DNA of 64,000 nucleotides from Dietzia sp. ANT_WB102 (GTDB taxonomy: Bacteria > Actinomycetota > Actinomycetes > Mycobacteriales > Mycobacteriaceae): assembly GCF_008369165.1 (NCBI RefSeq), contig NZ_VOBA01000001.1:1171630-1235629 (forward strand). The letters are read 5' to 3'. Of this stretch, positions 1-10,125 are shown in pieces; positions within the stretch are counted from its first letter, which is position 1; each line of letters starts with the position of its first letter. A program made the position numbers and the translations under genes. The notes under the pieces were generated by a model that searched no databases, was not told the origin of the DNA, and saw only the letters and a program-made list of their open reading frames with translations.

Positions 1-628
1 AAGAAGTCCTCTTGATGGCCCGCCGGCCGGTGATGCCGTCTCGGGTGAGCACCCCGGCCTCGGTGCCCAGTTGCACCGCGCGGGCCGCCACCCACGGTCG
101 GCGCCGGAGTTTGCGGGGGCGGGCGGCGGTGGCCCGGACCCCGGGCAGTTCGGGCGTGGGCCGGACGGTGAAGGCATCGGTCTCCCCGGAGAAGACCACG
201 GTGTCGTCGGCGTAGGCCTCGCCCACCAGTCGGGCGCCATCGGGTGCGCGCACGAGGGCCTCGCCGACCAACGCCGTCCCGGTCTCGTCCCGCACGAGCG
301 GCACCTCGCGGGCCTTGCCCCGGAGGCCAAGCTTGGCCGCGTCCGATCCGGTCGGTAGCCCGTACGCGCGAGTGGCGGGGGTCGGCTCATCGGCGACGTA
401 GGCGACCTCAGCGTCCAGGTTCTCGGATCGGAGCAGGCGGGTGACGAGCGCGGCCAGTGCGGCGTCGGTGCCGCAGAGGACCAGGCGACGTCCCGGGCCC
501 ACCTCCGCCAGCGCCCGGTTGATCTCGTCCTTGGTCGGCACCTCGCTGACCTGGATGCGTGGGCGCTCGCCGAGAACCGTCGGGACCGGCGCCGAGCCGG
601 AGCGGATGACGATCATGGCCTCCATCAT
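1..628 (-). CDS. Conserved protein of the Rv0358 type, C-terminus cut by the window edge
   Basis: An open frame runs leftward from ATG 628 to the window edge without a stop (about 209 codons visible). The start has a purine-rich AGGGA about 8 nt upstream. The visible protein begins MMEAMIVIRSGSAPVPTVLG and has a conserved-looking stretch PRIQVSEVPTKDEINRAL, followed by a Rossmann-like hydrophobic stretch (RRLVLCGTDAALAALVTRLL). No catalytic motif or membrane segment is recognised. In M. tuberculosis a conserved hypothetical gene of this type (Rv0358) lies beside purA, which supports the family placement from memory only. It is divergent from pxpA, with 44 bp between the starts. Function unknown. 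Confidence 0.65.
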   Translation of the reverse strand, partial: MMEAMIVIRSGSAPVPTVLGERPRIQVSEVPTKDEINRALAEVGPGRRLVLCGTDAALAALVTRLLRSENLDAEVAYVADEPTPATRAYGLPTGSDAAKLGLRGKAREVPLVRDETGTALVGEALVRAPDGARLVGEAYADDTVVFSGETDAFTVRPTPELPGVRATAARPRKLRRRPWVAARAVQLGTEAGVLTRDGITGRRAIKRTS

Positions 629-672
629 GACCGTCCCTGCTGGCAGGCGTGAACCTGGGGCAGGATGGAAGG

Positions 673-1560
673 GTGGCTGGACAGTCGGGCAGGATCGATC
701 TCAACTGCGACCTCGGTGAGGCTCGCCGTGGGACGCCGCGGTGGTCGGCGTCGCTGGCGCCGAATGCCGGCCCCGATCCCGATGATGCCGCCCTGCTGGA
801 GGTGGTGACCTCAGCCAACGTCGCGTGCGGCTTCCACGCCGGCAACCGGCCCACCATGAACGCCACGGCCGTTGCCGCGGCCGAGCGGGGGGTCGCCCTC
901 GGCGCTCACCCCTCTTATCGGGACGGCGCGAACTTCGGGCGGATCGAGCACGACCTGGACCGCGAGGAGGTTGCCCGGCTGGTGGAGTTCCAGCTGGTCG
1001 AGCTCGACATGGCGGCGCGTCGGCACGGGACGCGGGTCCGCTACCTCAAGCCCCACGGGGCGCTCTACAACCGTATCGTCCGTGACTCGGCGCAGGCCGC
1101 AGGAGTGGTGGACGCCGTGCTGCGGTACGCAGAACTCGCCCGGGAGGAGCCGCTACCCATTCTCGGACTGCCCGGCGCGGTGGTGCTCTCCCATGCTGCG
1201 GCGGCGGGCGTTCCCACGGTGACGGAGGCGTTCGCCGACCGCGGGTACCGGCCCGACGGCACGCTGGTGCCCCGCAGGGAGCCGGGCGCCGTGATCACCG
1301 ATGCCGACGAGGTCGCCGACCGGGTGGTGGCGATGGCGACAGGCCGGTCCATCGCCACCGCCGAGGGGGCGCAGATCGTGGTGACCGCCGCGTCGGTGTG
1401 CATCCACGGCGACACCCCCGGCGCTGTCGACCTGGCCCGCCGCGTGCGCGTCTCGCTCGAGTCGGCCGGGGTGGAGGTGGCGTCCTTCGCCGCGCCGCGG
1501 GGCGCGCGGGGCCGCGGCGCGGCGGTGGACGGTTCAGCGGGGGAGCCGGGCGCGGGATGA
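673..1560 (+). CDS. pxpA: 5-oxoprolinase subunit A (LamB/YcsF family)
   Basis: The 295-residue LamB/YcsF protein is subunit A of ATP-dependent 5-oxoprolinase, which opens the 5-oxoproline ring to give glutamate in the cytoplasm. Family signatures seen are RIDLNCDLGE near residue 7, SANVACGFHAG near 50 and KPHGALYN near 125. GTG 673 is chosen because CAGGA lies 7 nt upstream and the conserved N-terminus follows at once; GTG 649, in frame, would add eight residues. The C-terminal 20 residues are Ala/Gly/Arg-rich. The stop overlaps the start of pxpB (ATGA), so the three subunit genes form one translationally coupled unit. Confidence 0.93.
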   Translation: MAGQSGRIDLNCDLGEARRGTPRWSASLAPNAGPDPDDAALLEVVTSANVACGFHAGNRPTMNATAVAAAERGVALGAHPSYRDGANFGRIEHDLDREEVARLVEFQLVELDMAARRHGTRVRYLKPHGALYNRIVRDSAQAAGVVDAVLRYAELAREEPLPILGLPGAVVLSHAAAAGVPTVTEAFADRGYRPDGTLVPRREPGAVITDADEVADRVVAMATGRSIATAEGAQIVVTAASVCIHGDTPGAVDLARRVRVSLESAGVEVASFAAPRGARGRGAAVDGSAGEPGAG

Positions 1561-2282
1561 CGACGACGAGGATCCGCCGCTGCGGAGAGACCGCGCTACT
1601 GGTCGACTGTGCCGAACTGTCCGAGGCGGTCTCGCTGGCCGGGAGGATCGAGCAGTGGCGACCGGATGCTGTCGATGTGGTGGCGGCGACCCGCACCGTG
1701 CTGGTGACCGTGCGCGATGCCGCCGCGTTGCCTGGGCTGCGGCGGCGGCTCGAGGCTCTTCTCGCCGCAGCCCACACCGAGTCGGGACGCACTGGGGATG
1801 CGGTGGACTCGGGGCACGCCGGGCACGCGGTGACGATCGACGTCCGCTATGACGGTCCGGACCTGGCCGCGGTCGCCGACCACGCGGGGATGTCCACCGA
1901 GACGCTCGTCCGTACCCACACCTCGATCACGTGGCGGGCCGCGTTCGGAGGCTTCGCGCCGGGCTTCTTCTACCTCGTCGACGCCCGGGAGGTGGATACG
2001 CGGGAGGTGGACACGACTGAGCAGGACGCGGCCGGGGTCCCGTCGGCGGAGCCCGCCCTTCCCGCGGTACCGCGACTGAGCTCCCCGCGGGCGAGGGTCC
2101 CGGCCGGGTCGGTGGGCCTGGCGGACCACTTCTGTGCCGTCTACCCCGGAGCCTCACCAGGCGGTTGGCAGCTGCTGGGCACCACCGACGCCCAGCTCTG
2201 GGACATCGGGCAGCCCCGACCCGCTCTACTCGCCCCCGGGGTTACCGTCCGGTTCCGCGAGATCGGCGGGCGTTCCCGTTGA
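1557..2282 (+). CDS. pxpB: 5-oxoprolinase subunit B (KipI family)
   Basis: The 241-residue subunit B (allophanate hydrolase subunit 1 / KipI fold) partners PxpC in 5-oxoproline cleavage. The diagnostic stretch TSITWRAAFGGFAPGFFYLV is present around residue 125, and the C-terminus has the expected GWQLLGTTDAQLWD. ATG 1557 overlaps the pxpA stop. An insertion relative to typical family members, with a 15-nt imperfect tandem duplication (EVDTR-EVDTT, about 1991-2020) and a Pro/Ala-rich linker, interrupts the region between the FFYL motif and the conserved PRLSSPRARVPAGSV. The insertion keeps the frame, so the protein is probably functional. A KipI-like regulatory role cannot be excluded, but the PxpABC set favours the enzyme. 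Confidence 0.92.
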   Translation: MTTTRIRRCGETALLVDCAELSEAVSLAGRIEQWRPDAVDVVAATRTVLVTVRDAAALPGLRRRLEALLAAAHTESGRTGDAVDSGHAGHAVTIDVRYDGPDLAAVADHAGMSTETLVRTHTSITWRAAFGGFAPGFFYLVDAREVDTREVDTTEQDAAGVPSAEPALPAVPRLSSPRARVPAGSVGLADHFCAVYPGASPGGWQLLGTTDAQLWDIGQPRPALLAPGVTVRFREIGGRSR

Positions 2283-3178
2283 GCCTGAAGGTGCTGAGGG
2301 CAGGGCCGTCCGCCCTCGTGCAGGATCTCGGACGCCCGGGCCACGCCTCCCTCGGGGTGACGGCCTCCGGGGCAGCGGACCGCGCCGCCGCGGCCACAGC
2401 GCTGCGGGCCGTCGGCACCGATCCGTCGGCCGCCGTGCTCGAGGTGCTGCTCGGCGGGCTGACGGTCATGACGGACGCCCCTGCGATTGTCGCGGTCACG
2501 GGGGCGGAGGCGCTCGTCGTCGTCGTCACCCCGGACGGCTCCCGACGCACTTCCGCTACCGGCGAGGTCCTCCGGCTCGACGCCGGGGCCACGCTGGAGA
2601 TCGGTCGGCCCGTCACGGGGGTGCGCACCTACGTCGGCGTGCGCGGGGGGATCGACGTGCCGGCGGTGCTGGGCAGTCGATCGCGCGACACCTTGTCCGG
2701 GCTGGGCCCGCCGCCCGTCATGGCTGGTGACGTACTGGGTGTCGGCGACGCCGTCGTGGGGCCGTGGGCCGACGGGTGGCAGGCTGCCGCAGGCCGAGAC
2801 GCGGGCACCGGCGGGCGCCAGCCCGTCGACCTCGACGTCATCCCCGGACCGCGCGACGACCTGTTTCCGCCCGACGCATGGGACGTACTCGCGGCGACCG
2901 GGCATGTCAGCGGGCATGCCGACCGCGTCGGAGTCCGCATCGACCCCGCGCGCCCCGTACCGCGGCTCGACGCCCGCGAGATCCCCAGCGAGGGCATGGT
3001 GCGCGGCGCCGTGCAGATCCCCTCCGACGGGTCACCCGTCGTGTTCGGCCCCGACCATCCCGTCACCGGCGGCTACCCGGTCATCGGCGTGCTCACCGCC
3101 CGTTCGGCGGACCAGATCTCGCAGATCCTGCCAGGAACGCCCGTGAGACTGCGCAGGCTGCGGGGGGTCGGCGACTAG
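2279..3178 (+). CDS. pxpC: 5-oxoprolinase subunit C (KipA family)
   Basis: The 299-residue subunit C (allophanate hydrolase subunit 2 / KipA fold) completes the PxpABC complex. Seen are the N-terminal SLKVLRAGPSALVQDLGRPG, YVGVRGGIDVPAVLGSRSRD in the middle, and near the end SEGMVRGAVQIPSDG and TGGYPVIGVL, all typical of the family. The best start is TTG 2279, overlapping the pxpB stop; GTG 2291, four codons in, is an alternative. The upstream in-frame extension lies inside pxpB and is not coding. This is the last gene of the operon; about 107 bp follow before purA. Confidence 0.92.
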   Translation: MSLKVLRAGPSALVQDLGRPGHASLGVTASGAADRAAAATALRAVGTDPSAAVLEVLLGGLTVMTDAPAIVAVTGAEALVVVVTPDGSRRTSATGEVLRLDAGATLEIGRPVTGVRTYVGVRGGIDVPAVLGSRSRDTLSGLGPPPVMAGDVLGVGDAVVGPWADGWQAAAGRDAGTGGRQPVDLDVIPGPRDDLFPPDAWDVLAATGHVSGHADRVGVRIDPARPVPRLDAREIPSEGMVRGAVQIPSDGSPVVFGPDHPVTGGYPVIGVLTARSADQISQILPGTPVRLRRLRGVGD

Positions 3179-3285
3179 GGTGAGAGCGCACAGGCGACTA
3201 ACCTTGTGCGCTGGTGTGCGCGGAATCACGGGAGTGAAACCGTCCCTCACCGTGTAGACGACTCTTTACGAGGTGAAAGCGAACC

Positions 3286-4572
<1,287 letters not shown>

Positions 4573-4733
4573 ACGGTGGTGACTGCCGAGGCCATTGTGG
4601 CGGGTGGGAACCGAGTTCGTGTGAACGTGTGACACATGTCGTACGTTCGCTCGATACCGGTGCCGGGACACATGCGGTGAAATCGACACCGAGCGGCCGT
4701 CCGGCCGCCATTCCCCGTCGATCGGAGCATTAC

Positions 4734-5333
4734 ATGCGTTCCCTCACCCGCCTTGGAGTCGCGTTCGCGGCCACCGCGCTCGCCGGATCCACCGCCCTCG
4801 CCGGCGCCGGGATCGCCGGCGCCGAGGAGGCCGCGACCAAGCCTGTGCTTGACAGTGCCAGCAGCGTCAGTGTCAGCGGCAAGGGCAAGAACACCAAGAT
4901 CTCGTACACCAACAAGTCGGGGCAGGACCTCTTCTGTAGTGGTATCGCGGCGCCGGGTTCGCTGATCAGCGAGCTGTACAACAGTATCCGGTCAATGGAC
5001 CCCAACAACCCCGGAAACATCCCCGAGGGGCTTGATGAGGCCATGACCAAAGCGGCCGAGCAGGGCAAGGTCGGCGGTTATGGCGGCGTTGTCGAAAACG
5101 GAAAAACTGTCGATCTGACCACCGGGTACCCGGGGGGCCCCGACTTCACGCTGACTGATGGATCGTTCGTTCCTGCCGCTGTGGTTGTGTGCTACGGCAA
5201 TAACGAATACTTCGAGGTGGAGGTCTCGCCGGGCGCCGGAGTTCCGGCCGGGCTCGGCTCACTGGACAGCGCGCTGGCCGGAATCGGTAGCTCCGGCTCT
5301 GTCGCTAAGACCACGGGCTCGCTCGGAAGCTAA
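4734..5333 (+). CDS. Small secreted protein with one cysteine pair, paralogue of the gene at 7254
   Basis: The 199-residue protein has a Sec signal peptide: MRSLTRLG, then an Ala-rich hydrophobic core and a likely cut after AGIAGA near residue 27. The mature part holds two cysteines (DLFCSG and VVVCYGN), probably one disulfide, and ends in a Gly/Ser-rich tail (TTGSLGS). The layout, cysteine contexts and tail match the protein at 7254, so the two are diverged paralogues. ATG 4734 has GGAG 6 nt upstream; the longer in-frame extension to 4629 lacks the signal peptide at its N-terminus and is rejected. Function unknown; export across the plasma membrane, perhaps to the mycolate envelope, is inferred. 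Confidence 0.8.
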   Translation: MRSLTRLGVAFAATALAGSTALAGAGIAGAEEAATKPVLDSASSVSVSGKGKNTKISYTNKSGQDLFCSGIAAPGSLISELYNSIRSMDPNNPGNIPEGLDEAMTKAAEQGKVGGYGGVVENGKTVDLTTGYPGGPDFTLTDGSFVPAAVVVCYGNNEYFEVEVSPGAGVPAGLGSLDSALAGIGSSGSVAKTTGSLGS

Positions 5334-5346
5334 CGGGCCGAAGTCT

Positions 5347-5424
5347 GCCCCTCGCGTTCTCCCCCGTGAGGGGCGGGTACAGAACCCGCCGCCCCGGCAT
5401 CTGTGACCAGTGCCGGGGCGGCGG
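5347..5424. terminator. Two hairpins between convergent genes
   Basis: The first hairpin is a 7-bp stem (5347-5353 with 5368-5374). The second is a perfect 14-bp stem (5386-5399 with 5411-5424) closing an 11-nt loop. They sit between the secreted-protein gene (+) and gntR (-), so they can stop transcription from both sides. No T-tract follows. Confidence 0.7.
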
Positions 5425-5466
5425 TGTGCGTGGGGCCCGTCGCCGGCAAGGGCGTCGAGGGCCCGA

Positions 5467-5895
5467 TCACGGGGAGTCGATAGACCGCGGATGGAAGGCA
5501 TGGCTGAGCTGGTCGAAAGCACTGCGGACGGCCGAGACAGCCTCATCAACATCGAAGCCGGCGCCCGCCGCCCGCTCCGCGAATTCCGCCGCAGACCGAA
5601 CAAGGGCTGCGGCGTGCACGTCGGAGGCGGCAACGAACGTCCCCGAGCGCCCGCGGCCCTCGAGGACACCGGCCTCCTCGAGTTCACGGTAGACCTTGGC
5701 CGCGGTCGCGGACGAGATTCCGACCTCGTCAGCCAGCTTCCGTACCGCAGGTAGTCGGGTGCCGGTGGTGAGTTGGCCTCGGCTCACGGCCTCGACGATC
5801 TGCGACTTGAGTTGGCGAAACGGCGGATCGGTCGAGTCGGGGTCCAGAGCCAGAACTATTCCATCAACTCGTGACCCGACCCCCGATCCGCTCAT
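5467..5895 (-). CDS. Short GntR-family (YtrA-like) transcriptional regulator
   Basis: The 142-residue protein has a winged helix: PPFRQLKSQIVEAVSRGQL, then GTRLPAVRKLADEVGISSAT with the GntR recognition region, and VLEGRGRSGTFV for the wing. Only about 55 residues follow, too few for a ligand-binding FCD or UTRA domain, which is characteristic of the YtrA subgroup often linked to transport or envelope genes. It is the second gene after the CoA transferase, starting 3 bp downstream of that gene's stop, and probably regulates its own operon or the secreted paralogues on either side (inference). Confidence 0.88.
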   Translation of the reverse strand: MSGSGVGSRVDGIVLALDPDSTDPPFRQLKSQIVEAVSRGQLTTGTRLPAVRKLADEVGISSATAAKVYRELEEAGVLEGRGRSGTFVAASDVHAAALVRSAAEFAERAAGAGFDVDEAVSAVRSAFDQLSHAFHPRSIDSP

Positions 5896-5897
5896 GA

Positions 5898-6995
5898 TCA
5901 GGCCCAGACCTGGTCGATCGTGGTGACCTCAGTCGGAGGCGCCGCGGGAACCGGGGCGGCGGGGGTGCGCGAGAAGCGTGGCGCCGGCGAGGGACCCATA
6001 TCTCCGTTGACCTCGACGAACGTCTCCCGAGCCTGGTTGTGGGGGTGATCGAGGGCCTCGGTGTAGGTCAGGACCGGGGTGGTGCACGCGTCGGTGCCGT
6101 AGAAGACCTCGGCCCACTCGTCGCGGGTCTTCTCCGCGAACTTCCCGGCGATGATCTTCCGCAGCTCGTCCCATCGATCGAAGTCGAACTGGCCGGGCAT
6201 TCCCTCGCCGTCGATGCCCAGCAGTCGGGCGAACTCGGCGTAGAACTGCGGCTCGAGGCAGCCCACGGCCATGAACTTGCCGTCCGAGCAGGTGTAGACG
6301 TCGTAGAACGGGTAGCCCGTGTCGAGCATGTTGGTCCCGGCGACGTCCGACCACTGGCCGCGGGCACGCATCGCCCACTGGAACTGGCCCAGCACGGAGG
6401 CGCCATCGGTCATGGCGGCATCGATGACCTGCCCCTTGCCAGAGGTGGACCGCTCGATGATCGCGGCGAGGATGCCCTGGATGAGGAACATCGACCCGCC
6501 GCCGAAGTCGCCGACGAGGTTGAGCGGCGGCACGGGGCGCTCACCCTTGCGGGCGGTGGCGTTGAGATGGCCGGTCAGGGAGATGTAGTTGAGGTCGTGG
6601 CCGGCGGTCTGCGCGAGGGGGCCGTGCTGGCCCCAGCCGGTCATGCGGGCGTAGACCAGCTTCGGGTTGCGCTCGAGGCATTCGTCGGGGCCCAGGCCCA
6701 TTCGCTCGGTGACCCCGGGTCGGAAGCCCTCGACCAGCACGTCGGCCTTGTTGATGAGTCCGCGCACCTGGGCCAGCCCCTCTTCGCTCTTGAGGTTGGC
6801 CTCCACAACCGTCCGGCCGCGACGGGTGACATGCGCCCATCCGTCGACCGACTTGGCCAACTCGCCGGGTCGCATGACGGTCACGACGTCGGCGCCAAGG
6901 TCGGCCAGCATCATGCAGGCGTGGGGGCCCGGTCCGATGCCGTTGAGTTCGACGACGCGGATGCCGGCGAGGGGGCCGGAGGAGGAAGTGGTCAT
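5898..6995 (-). CDS. Family III CoA transferase, alpha-methylacyl-CoA racemase type
   Basis: The 365-residue CaiB/BaiF-fold enzyme probably epimerises 2-methylacyl-CoA for branched-fatty-acid or sterol side-chain oxidation. Residues equivalent to the mycobacterial MCR catalytic set are visible: His in [13 protein letters not shown] (about 131), Asp in [12 protein letters not shown] (about 160) and Glu in [10 protein letters not shown] (about 245). ATG 6995 begins [18 protein letters not shown], typical of the family, and has AAAGGGC upstream; the longer frame to 7037 is not supported. It is co-transcribed with the GntR gene. A general acyl-CoA transferase role is the alternative, but the His/Asp/Glu set favours the racemase. 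Confidence 0.85.
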   Translation of the reverse strand: MTTSSSGPLAGIRVVELNGIGPGPHACMMLADLGADVVTVMRPGELAKSVDGWAHVTRRGRTVVEANLKSEEGLAQVRGLINKADVLVEGFRPGVTERMGLGPDECLERNPKLVYARMTGWGQHGPLAQTAGHDLNYISLTGHLNATARKGERPVPPLNLVGDFGGGSMFLIQGILAAIIERSTSGKGQVIDAAMTDGASVLGQFQWAMRARGQWSDVAGTNMLDTGYPFYDVYTCSDGKFMAVGCLEPQFYAEFARLLGIDGEGMPGQFDFDRWDELRKIIAGKFAEKTRDEWAEVFYGTDACTTPVLTYTEALDHPHNQARETFVEVNGDMGPSPAPRFSRTPAAPVPAAPPTEVTTIDQVWA

Positions 6996-7253
6996 GTTGT
7001 GCCCTTTCGTGTGGCTTTCCACACACGGTATCGCCACGACTCCCCGGTCGTCCGTGCGAGGGGAATGTTGCGCAGGGGGTGGGTGTGGCCTGGGGTGTTG
7101 AATTGCGTGAGAAAGTCCTTATGTTAGCGCGTCTGATGTTCGGAGGGGCGCCCATTCCGCGTGACGAGTGTCACTATCGGGGTGAGCGTTGGCTGAGAGG
7201 TCCACGCGGTCGTTGCGGATGAGCAGCGTCAACCCCTCGTGTAAGGAGCACAA

Positions 7254-8081
7254 ATGACTTCACTCAAGCGATTCGTCGCCTGCGCCTCCGCGGTGGCACT
7301 CGCCGCCGGAACCACCCTCGCCGGAGCTGGCGTTGCTTCCGCGCAGGAAGGCGAGGAGTCCTCGGGCTCGCTCAGCAGTAGCTCGCTCAACCTGGGTCAG
7401 ACAGTGGCTGATCTCGAGACCGCAGCCCAGGCTCTCAATGGCCCGGTCACCGTGTCGCCCAATGCAGAGGGGGGCCCGACGGTCACCTATCTCAACGGGT
7501 CGGAGGGTGATCAGCGGTGCCTGGGCTTTACGGCCCCCTACTCCACGATCATTGAAAAAGACCTCGACACCAACTATGACCCGGCGGATCTCGCGGCAGG
7601 GCTTGCGCTGATCACCGAGATCGAGGCTGGCGGAGGCCTGTCCCACCTCCTCGCGGACTCAGAGGGTAACCCGGTGTCTGTGCCGGATGACGTCGAGGTC
7701 GAGAACAACGTTGTGCAGAACGTCTTTCCCCTCGTGTTTGGCCAGCCGGGTGAGAGTGTCTTGGTCGAGCCGGGCGAAGAGATCGTCTGGACCGCCGACA
7801 GCCCCGAGACTCCGGCGCTCTCCGTGGTGATCTGCTTCCGCGTCGATCCGGAGACCGGGGCGCTCAGCGATATGGAGACGAATTTCGGAATCGACCCGCA
7901 GGTCGTCGCGGATCAGATCAACGGCAAGATCCCGGGCGGGTCCGTCGACATCGTGGGCGCCGGTTCGATCTCCGGCGGCAGCGTCGCGACGGGCGCTACC
8001 GTGCTCGGATCGCTCGGCTCTGACGGCGCCGGTGGTGACGCTGACACGGAGGAGCCGCCGGTCGAGACGCCCGCTGAGTGA
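7254..8081 (+). CDS. Small secreted protein, paralogue of the gene at 4734
   Basis: The 275-residue exported protein has a signal peptide MTSLKRFVACASAVALAAG with a cut near AGVASA (residue 30). Two mature cysteines lie in DQRCLGF and VVICFRV, matching those of the protein at 4734. It is longer than its paralogue in the central region (an acidic Leu/Val-rich insertion around residues 120-180) and ends in an acidic Pro/Glu tail. The start has TAAGGAG at good spacing. About 258 bp upstream, shared with the divergent CoA transferase, contains the likely promoters. No enzyme motif is recognised. Confidence 0.8.
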   Translation: MTSLKRFVACASAVALAAGTTLAGAGVASAQEGEESSGSLSSSSLNLGQTVADLETAAQALNGPVTVSPNAEGGPTVTYLNGSEGDQRCLGFTAPYSTIIEKDLDTNYDPADLAAGLALITEIEAGGGLSHLLADSEGNPVSVPDDVEVENNVVQNVFPLVFGQPGESVLVEPGEEIVWTADSPETPALSVVICFRVDPETGALSDMETNFGIDPQVVADQINGKIPGGSVDIVGAGSISGGSVATGATVLGSLGSDGAGGDADTEEPPVETPAE

Positions 8082-8117
8082 TCGGCTAGCTCCACGCACG
8101 TTCCTGCCCTGACACGG

Positions 8118-8163
8118 CCCCGGATGGCCCCCACCTGACAACGGATGGGTGGACCGTCCGGGG
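8118..8163 (+). terminator. Rho-independent-like hairpin
   Basis: CCCCGGA (8118-8124) pairs with TCCGGGG (8157-8163), and an inner CCACC (8131-8135) with GGTGG (8148-8152). It follows the secreted-protein gene and precedes purT. Confidence 0.65.
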
Positions 8164-8181
8164 TCGTTTGCTGCCATCTAC

Positions 8182-8187
8182 TAGCCT
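8182..8187 (+). promoter_or_regulatory. -10 box for leaderless purT
   Basis: TAGCCT lies 7 nt before ATG 8195, so transcription would begin at or next to the start codon. Confidence 0.45.
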
Positions 8188-8194
8188 GTGGGCC

Positions 8195-9436
8195 ATGACC
8201 AGCGCGCATGATCCTCTGGCCCCTCCAGCCGTGGACCGCTTCGGCACCCCCGGCACGCCCGACGCCACCCGCGTCATGCTGCTGGGCTCAGGGGAGCTGG
8301 GCAAGGAGGTCACGATCGCGCTGCAGCGGCTCGGCATCGAGGTCATCGCGGTCGACCGCTATGACGGCGCCCCCGCCCATCAGGTGGCGCACCGCAGCCA
8401 CACGATCGACATGACAGACGGTGACGAGGTACGTCGGGTCGTGGAGCTGGAGAAGCCGCAGGTGATCCTCCCGGAGATCGAGGCCATCGCCACGGCCGCA
8501 CTCGCGGAAATCGAGAAGGACGGTTTGGCCCGGGTCGTCCCGACTGCCCGCGCTGTGCAGCTGACCATGGACCGTGAGGGCATCCGCCGACTCGCCGCCG
8601 AGGAGCTGGGGCTTCCCACCAGCAGGTATGCTTTCGCTTCCTCGCTGGAGGAGCTGCGCGAGGCGTGCACGATGGTCGGGTTCCCGTGCCTGGTCAAGCC
8701 CACCATGTCGTCGTCAGGCAAGGGCCAGTCCTCTCTGAACGGCCCCGATGACTTGCAGGCGGCGTGGGAATACGCGCAGTCCGGCGCCCGCGTTCAGGGG
8801 GCGCGCGTGATCGTGGAGTCGTTCGTCGACTTCGAGTACGAGATCACCCTGTTGACGGTCCGCAGCGTCGATCCCGCCACCGGTGAGATCCGCACGGACT
8901 TCTGCGAGCCCATCGGCCACCGCCAAGAGCGCGGCGACTACGTCGAGTCCTGGCAGCCGCAGGTCATGACGCAGGACGCCTACGACTCGGCGCGCTCGGT
9001 CGCCGCACGGGTCACGGGTGCGCTCGGCGGCGTCGGCGTGTTTGGCGTGGAACTGTTCGTCAAGGGCGTCGACGTCTACTTCTCGGAGGTCAGCCCCCGC
9101 CCCCACGACACCGGTCTGGTGACGATGGGCAGTCAGGTGCTCAGTGAGTTCGAGATGCACGCCCGCGCGGTGCTCGGTCTGCCCATCGTCACGACCATGT
9201 CCAGCCCGGGCGCGTCCGCGGTGATCTACGGAGGCGCAGACGGCGAAGGGGTCGGCTTCGAGGGAGTGGCCAGCGCGCTCGCCGTGCCCGAGGCGGACAT
9301 CCGACTGTTCGGCAAGCCCTCCGCCAGCGAGTACCGCCGCATGGGCGTGGCCGTTGCGACCGCCGAGGACGTGGACCTCGCCCGTGAGCGGGCGCGCGAA
9401 GCGGCCTCGCGGGTGCGGGTGGTGCGAGCGGGCTGA
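8195..9436 (+). CDS. purT: Formate-dependent glycinamide ribonucleotide transformylase
   Basis: The 413-residue ATP-grasp enzyme makes formyl-GAR from GAR, formate and ATP, the folate-independent route for purine step three. Seen are [17 protein letters not shown] at the N-terminus, [12 protein letters not shown] near 95, the ATP-grasp stretch [15 protein letters not shown] near 170, and [15 protein letters not shown] with metal/phosphate residues near 300. Start ATG 8195 is chosen over the upstream in-frame ATG 8168 because a TAGCCT -10 box sits 7 nt before it. The next gene begins 3 bp after its stop. A purT gene also occurs beside the rhodanese/metZ genes in M. tuberculosis. Confidence 0.95.
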   Translation: MTSAHDPLAPPAVDRFGTPGTPDATRVMLLGSGELGKEVTIALQRLGIEVIAVDRYDGAPAHQVAHRSHTIDMTDGDEVRRVVELEKPQVILPEIEAIATAALAEIEKDGLARVVPTARAVQLTMDREGIRRLAAEELGLPTSRYAFASSLEELREACTMVGFPCLVKPTMSSSGKGQSSLNGPDDLQAAWEYAQSGARVQGARVIVESFVDFEYEITLLTVRSVDPATGEIRTDFCEPIGHRQERGDYVESWQPQVMTQDAYDSARSVAARVTGALGGVGVFGVELFVKGVDVYFSEVSPRPHDTGLVTMGSQVLSEFEMHARAVLGLPIVTTMSSPGASAVIYGGADGEGVGFEGVASALAVPEADIRLFGKPSASEYRRMGVAVATAEDVDLARERAREAASRVRVVRAG

Positions 9437-9439
9437 CAC

Positions 9440-10000
9440 GTGACGACGACGAGGTCCGCAGCTGATGACGCCCGTGATCTGCCGAGGGAACCGACAGCGC
9501 CGTGGATCCGGGTGCTGGTCGCCGGATTGTCGATCATCTGGCTGGGGGTGCTGGCCTGGCAGGTCGCGGTCCTGCCCGACCGGGTCCCCACGCATTTCGG
9601 CCCGGGCGGTGAACCGGACGGCTGGTCGAGCAAGGTGGGCGCGCTCGCGTTCTCCGCTCTCGGGCCGCTGTTCGCCTTGCCGCTGCCGCTGGTGTCCTTG
9701 CTCGTCCTGCGCTGGCCGGGGCTGATCAATTCCCCAAACAAGCAGTGGTGGACGGCCACCGCGGCGCGGTTGCGCAGATTCGAGCGGCTGATACGTGAGG
9801 ATCTCTGGCTGATCGCGGCCGTGATTCTAGTAACGCTCATCGGCGTCCAGGTGGGGATCACCGGGGCCGCGCTGACCCCCGACGGACACCTGCCGGGTGT
9901 GTGGATCGCCGGTCCACTGATTGTGGTGTTCGTGGGAACCGGTGTGGTCCTGGCGAGGATGTACGGCGGCCGCTATGAGGAGCAAGTCGACCTCCAGTGA
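9440..10000 (+). CDS. DUF1648-type four-helix membrane protein
   Basis: The 186-residue protein has hydrophobic segments at about residues 26-45, 70-92, 118-140 and 152-172. Between the first two lies VPTHFGPGGEPDGW, the DUF1648 signature known from the N-terminal part of SdpI-like immunity proteins and related membrane sensors. GTG 9440 starts 3 bp after purT, so the genes are probably co-transcribed. The SdpI C-terminal domain is absent. The role is unknown; a membrane sensor or immunity function is only inferred from the domain. Confidence 0.75.
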   Translation: MTTTRSAADDARDLPREPTAPWIRVLVAGLSIIWLGVLAWQVAVLPDRVPTHFGPGGEPDGWSSKVGALAFSALGPLFALPLPLVSLLVLRWPGLINSPNKQWWTATAARLRRFERLIREDLWLIAAVILVTLIGVQVGITGAALTPDGHLPGVWIAGPLIVVFVGTGVVLARMYGGRYEEQVDLQ

Positions 10001-10125
10001 TCGGCCTGTGGATGGTCGTCGACCTCATCCACAGACCTTCGATTCCGGCCCGTCCGCGTGGCGCTGCGACCCTAGCGTGATCTCTCGAGCGGCCCGGGCG
10101 TCCGGGCCGGAGGGGAGCGGGGTCG

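Noticed and set aside
2134-2730. Alternative frame spanning the pxpB-pxpC junction
   Set aside because: Arg-rich shadow frame; both flanking genes have clear family motifs in other frames.
5347-5424. Small RNA gene between convergent genes
   Set aside because: The hairpins are better explained as a bidirectional terminator; no promoter precedes them.
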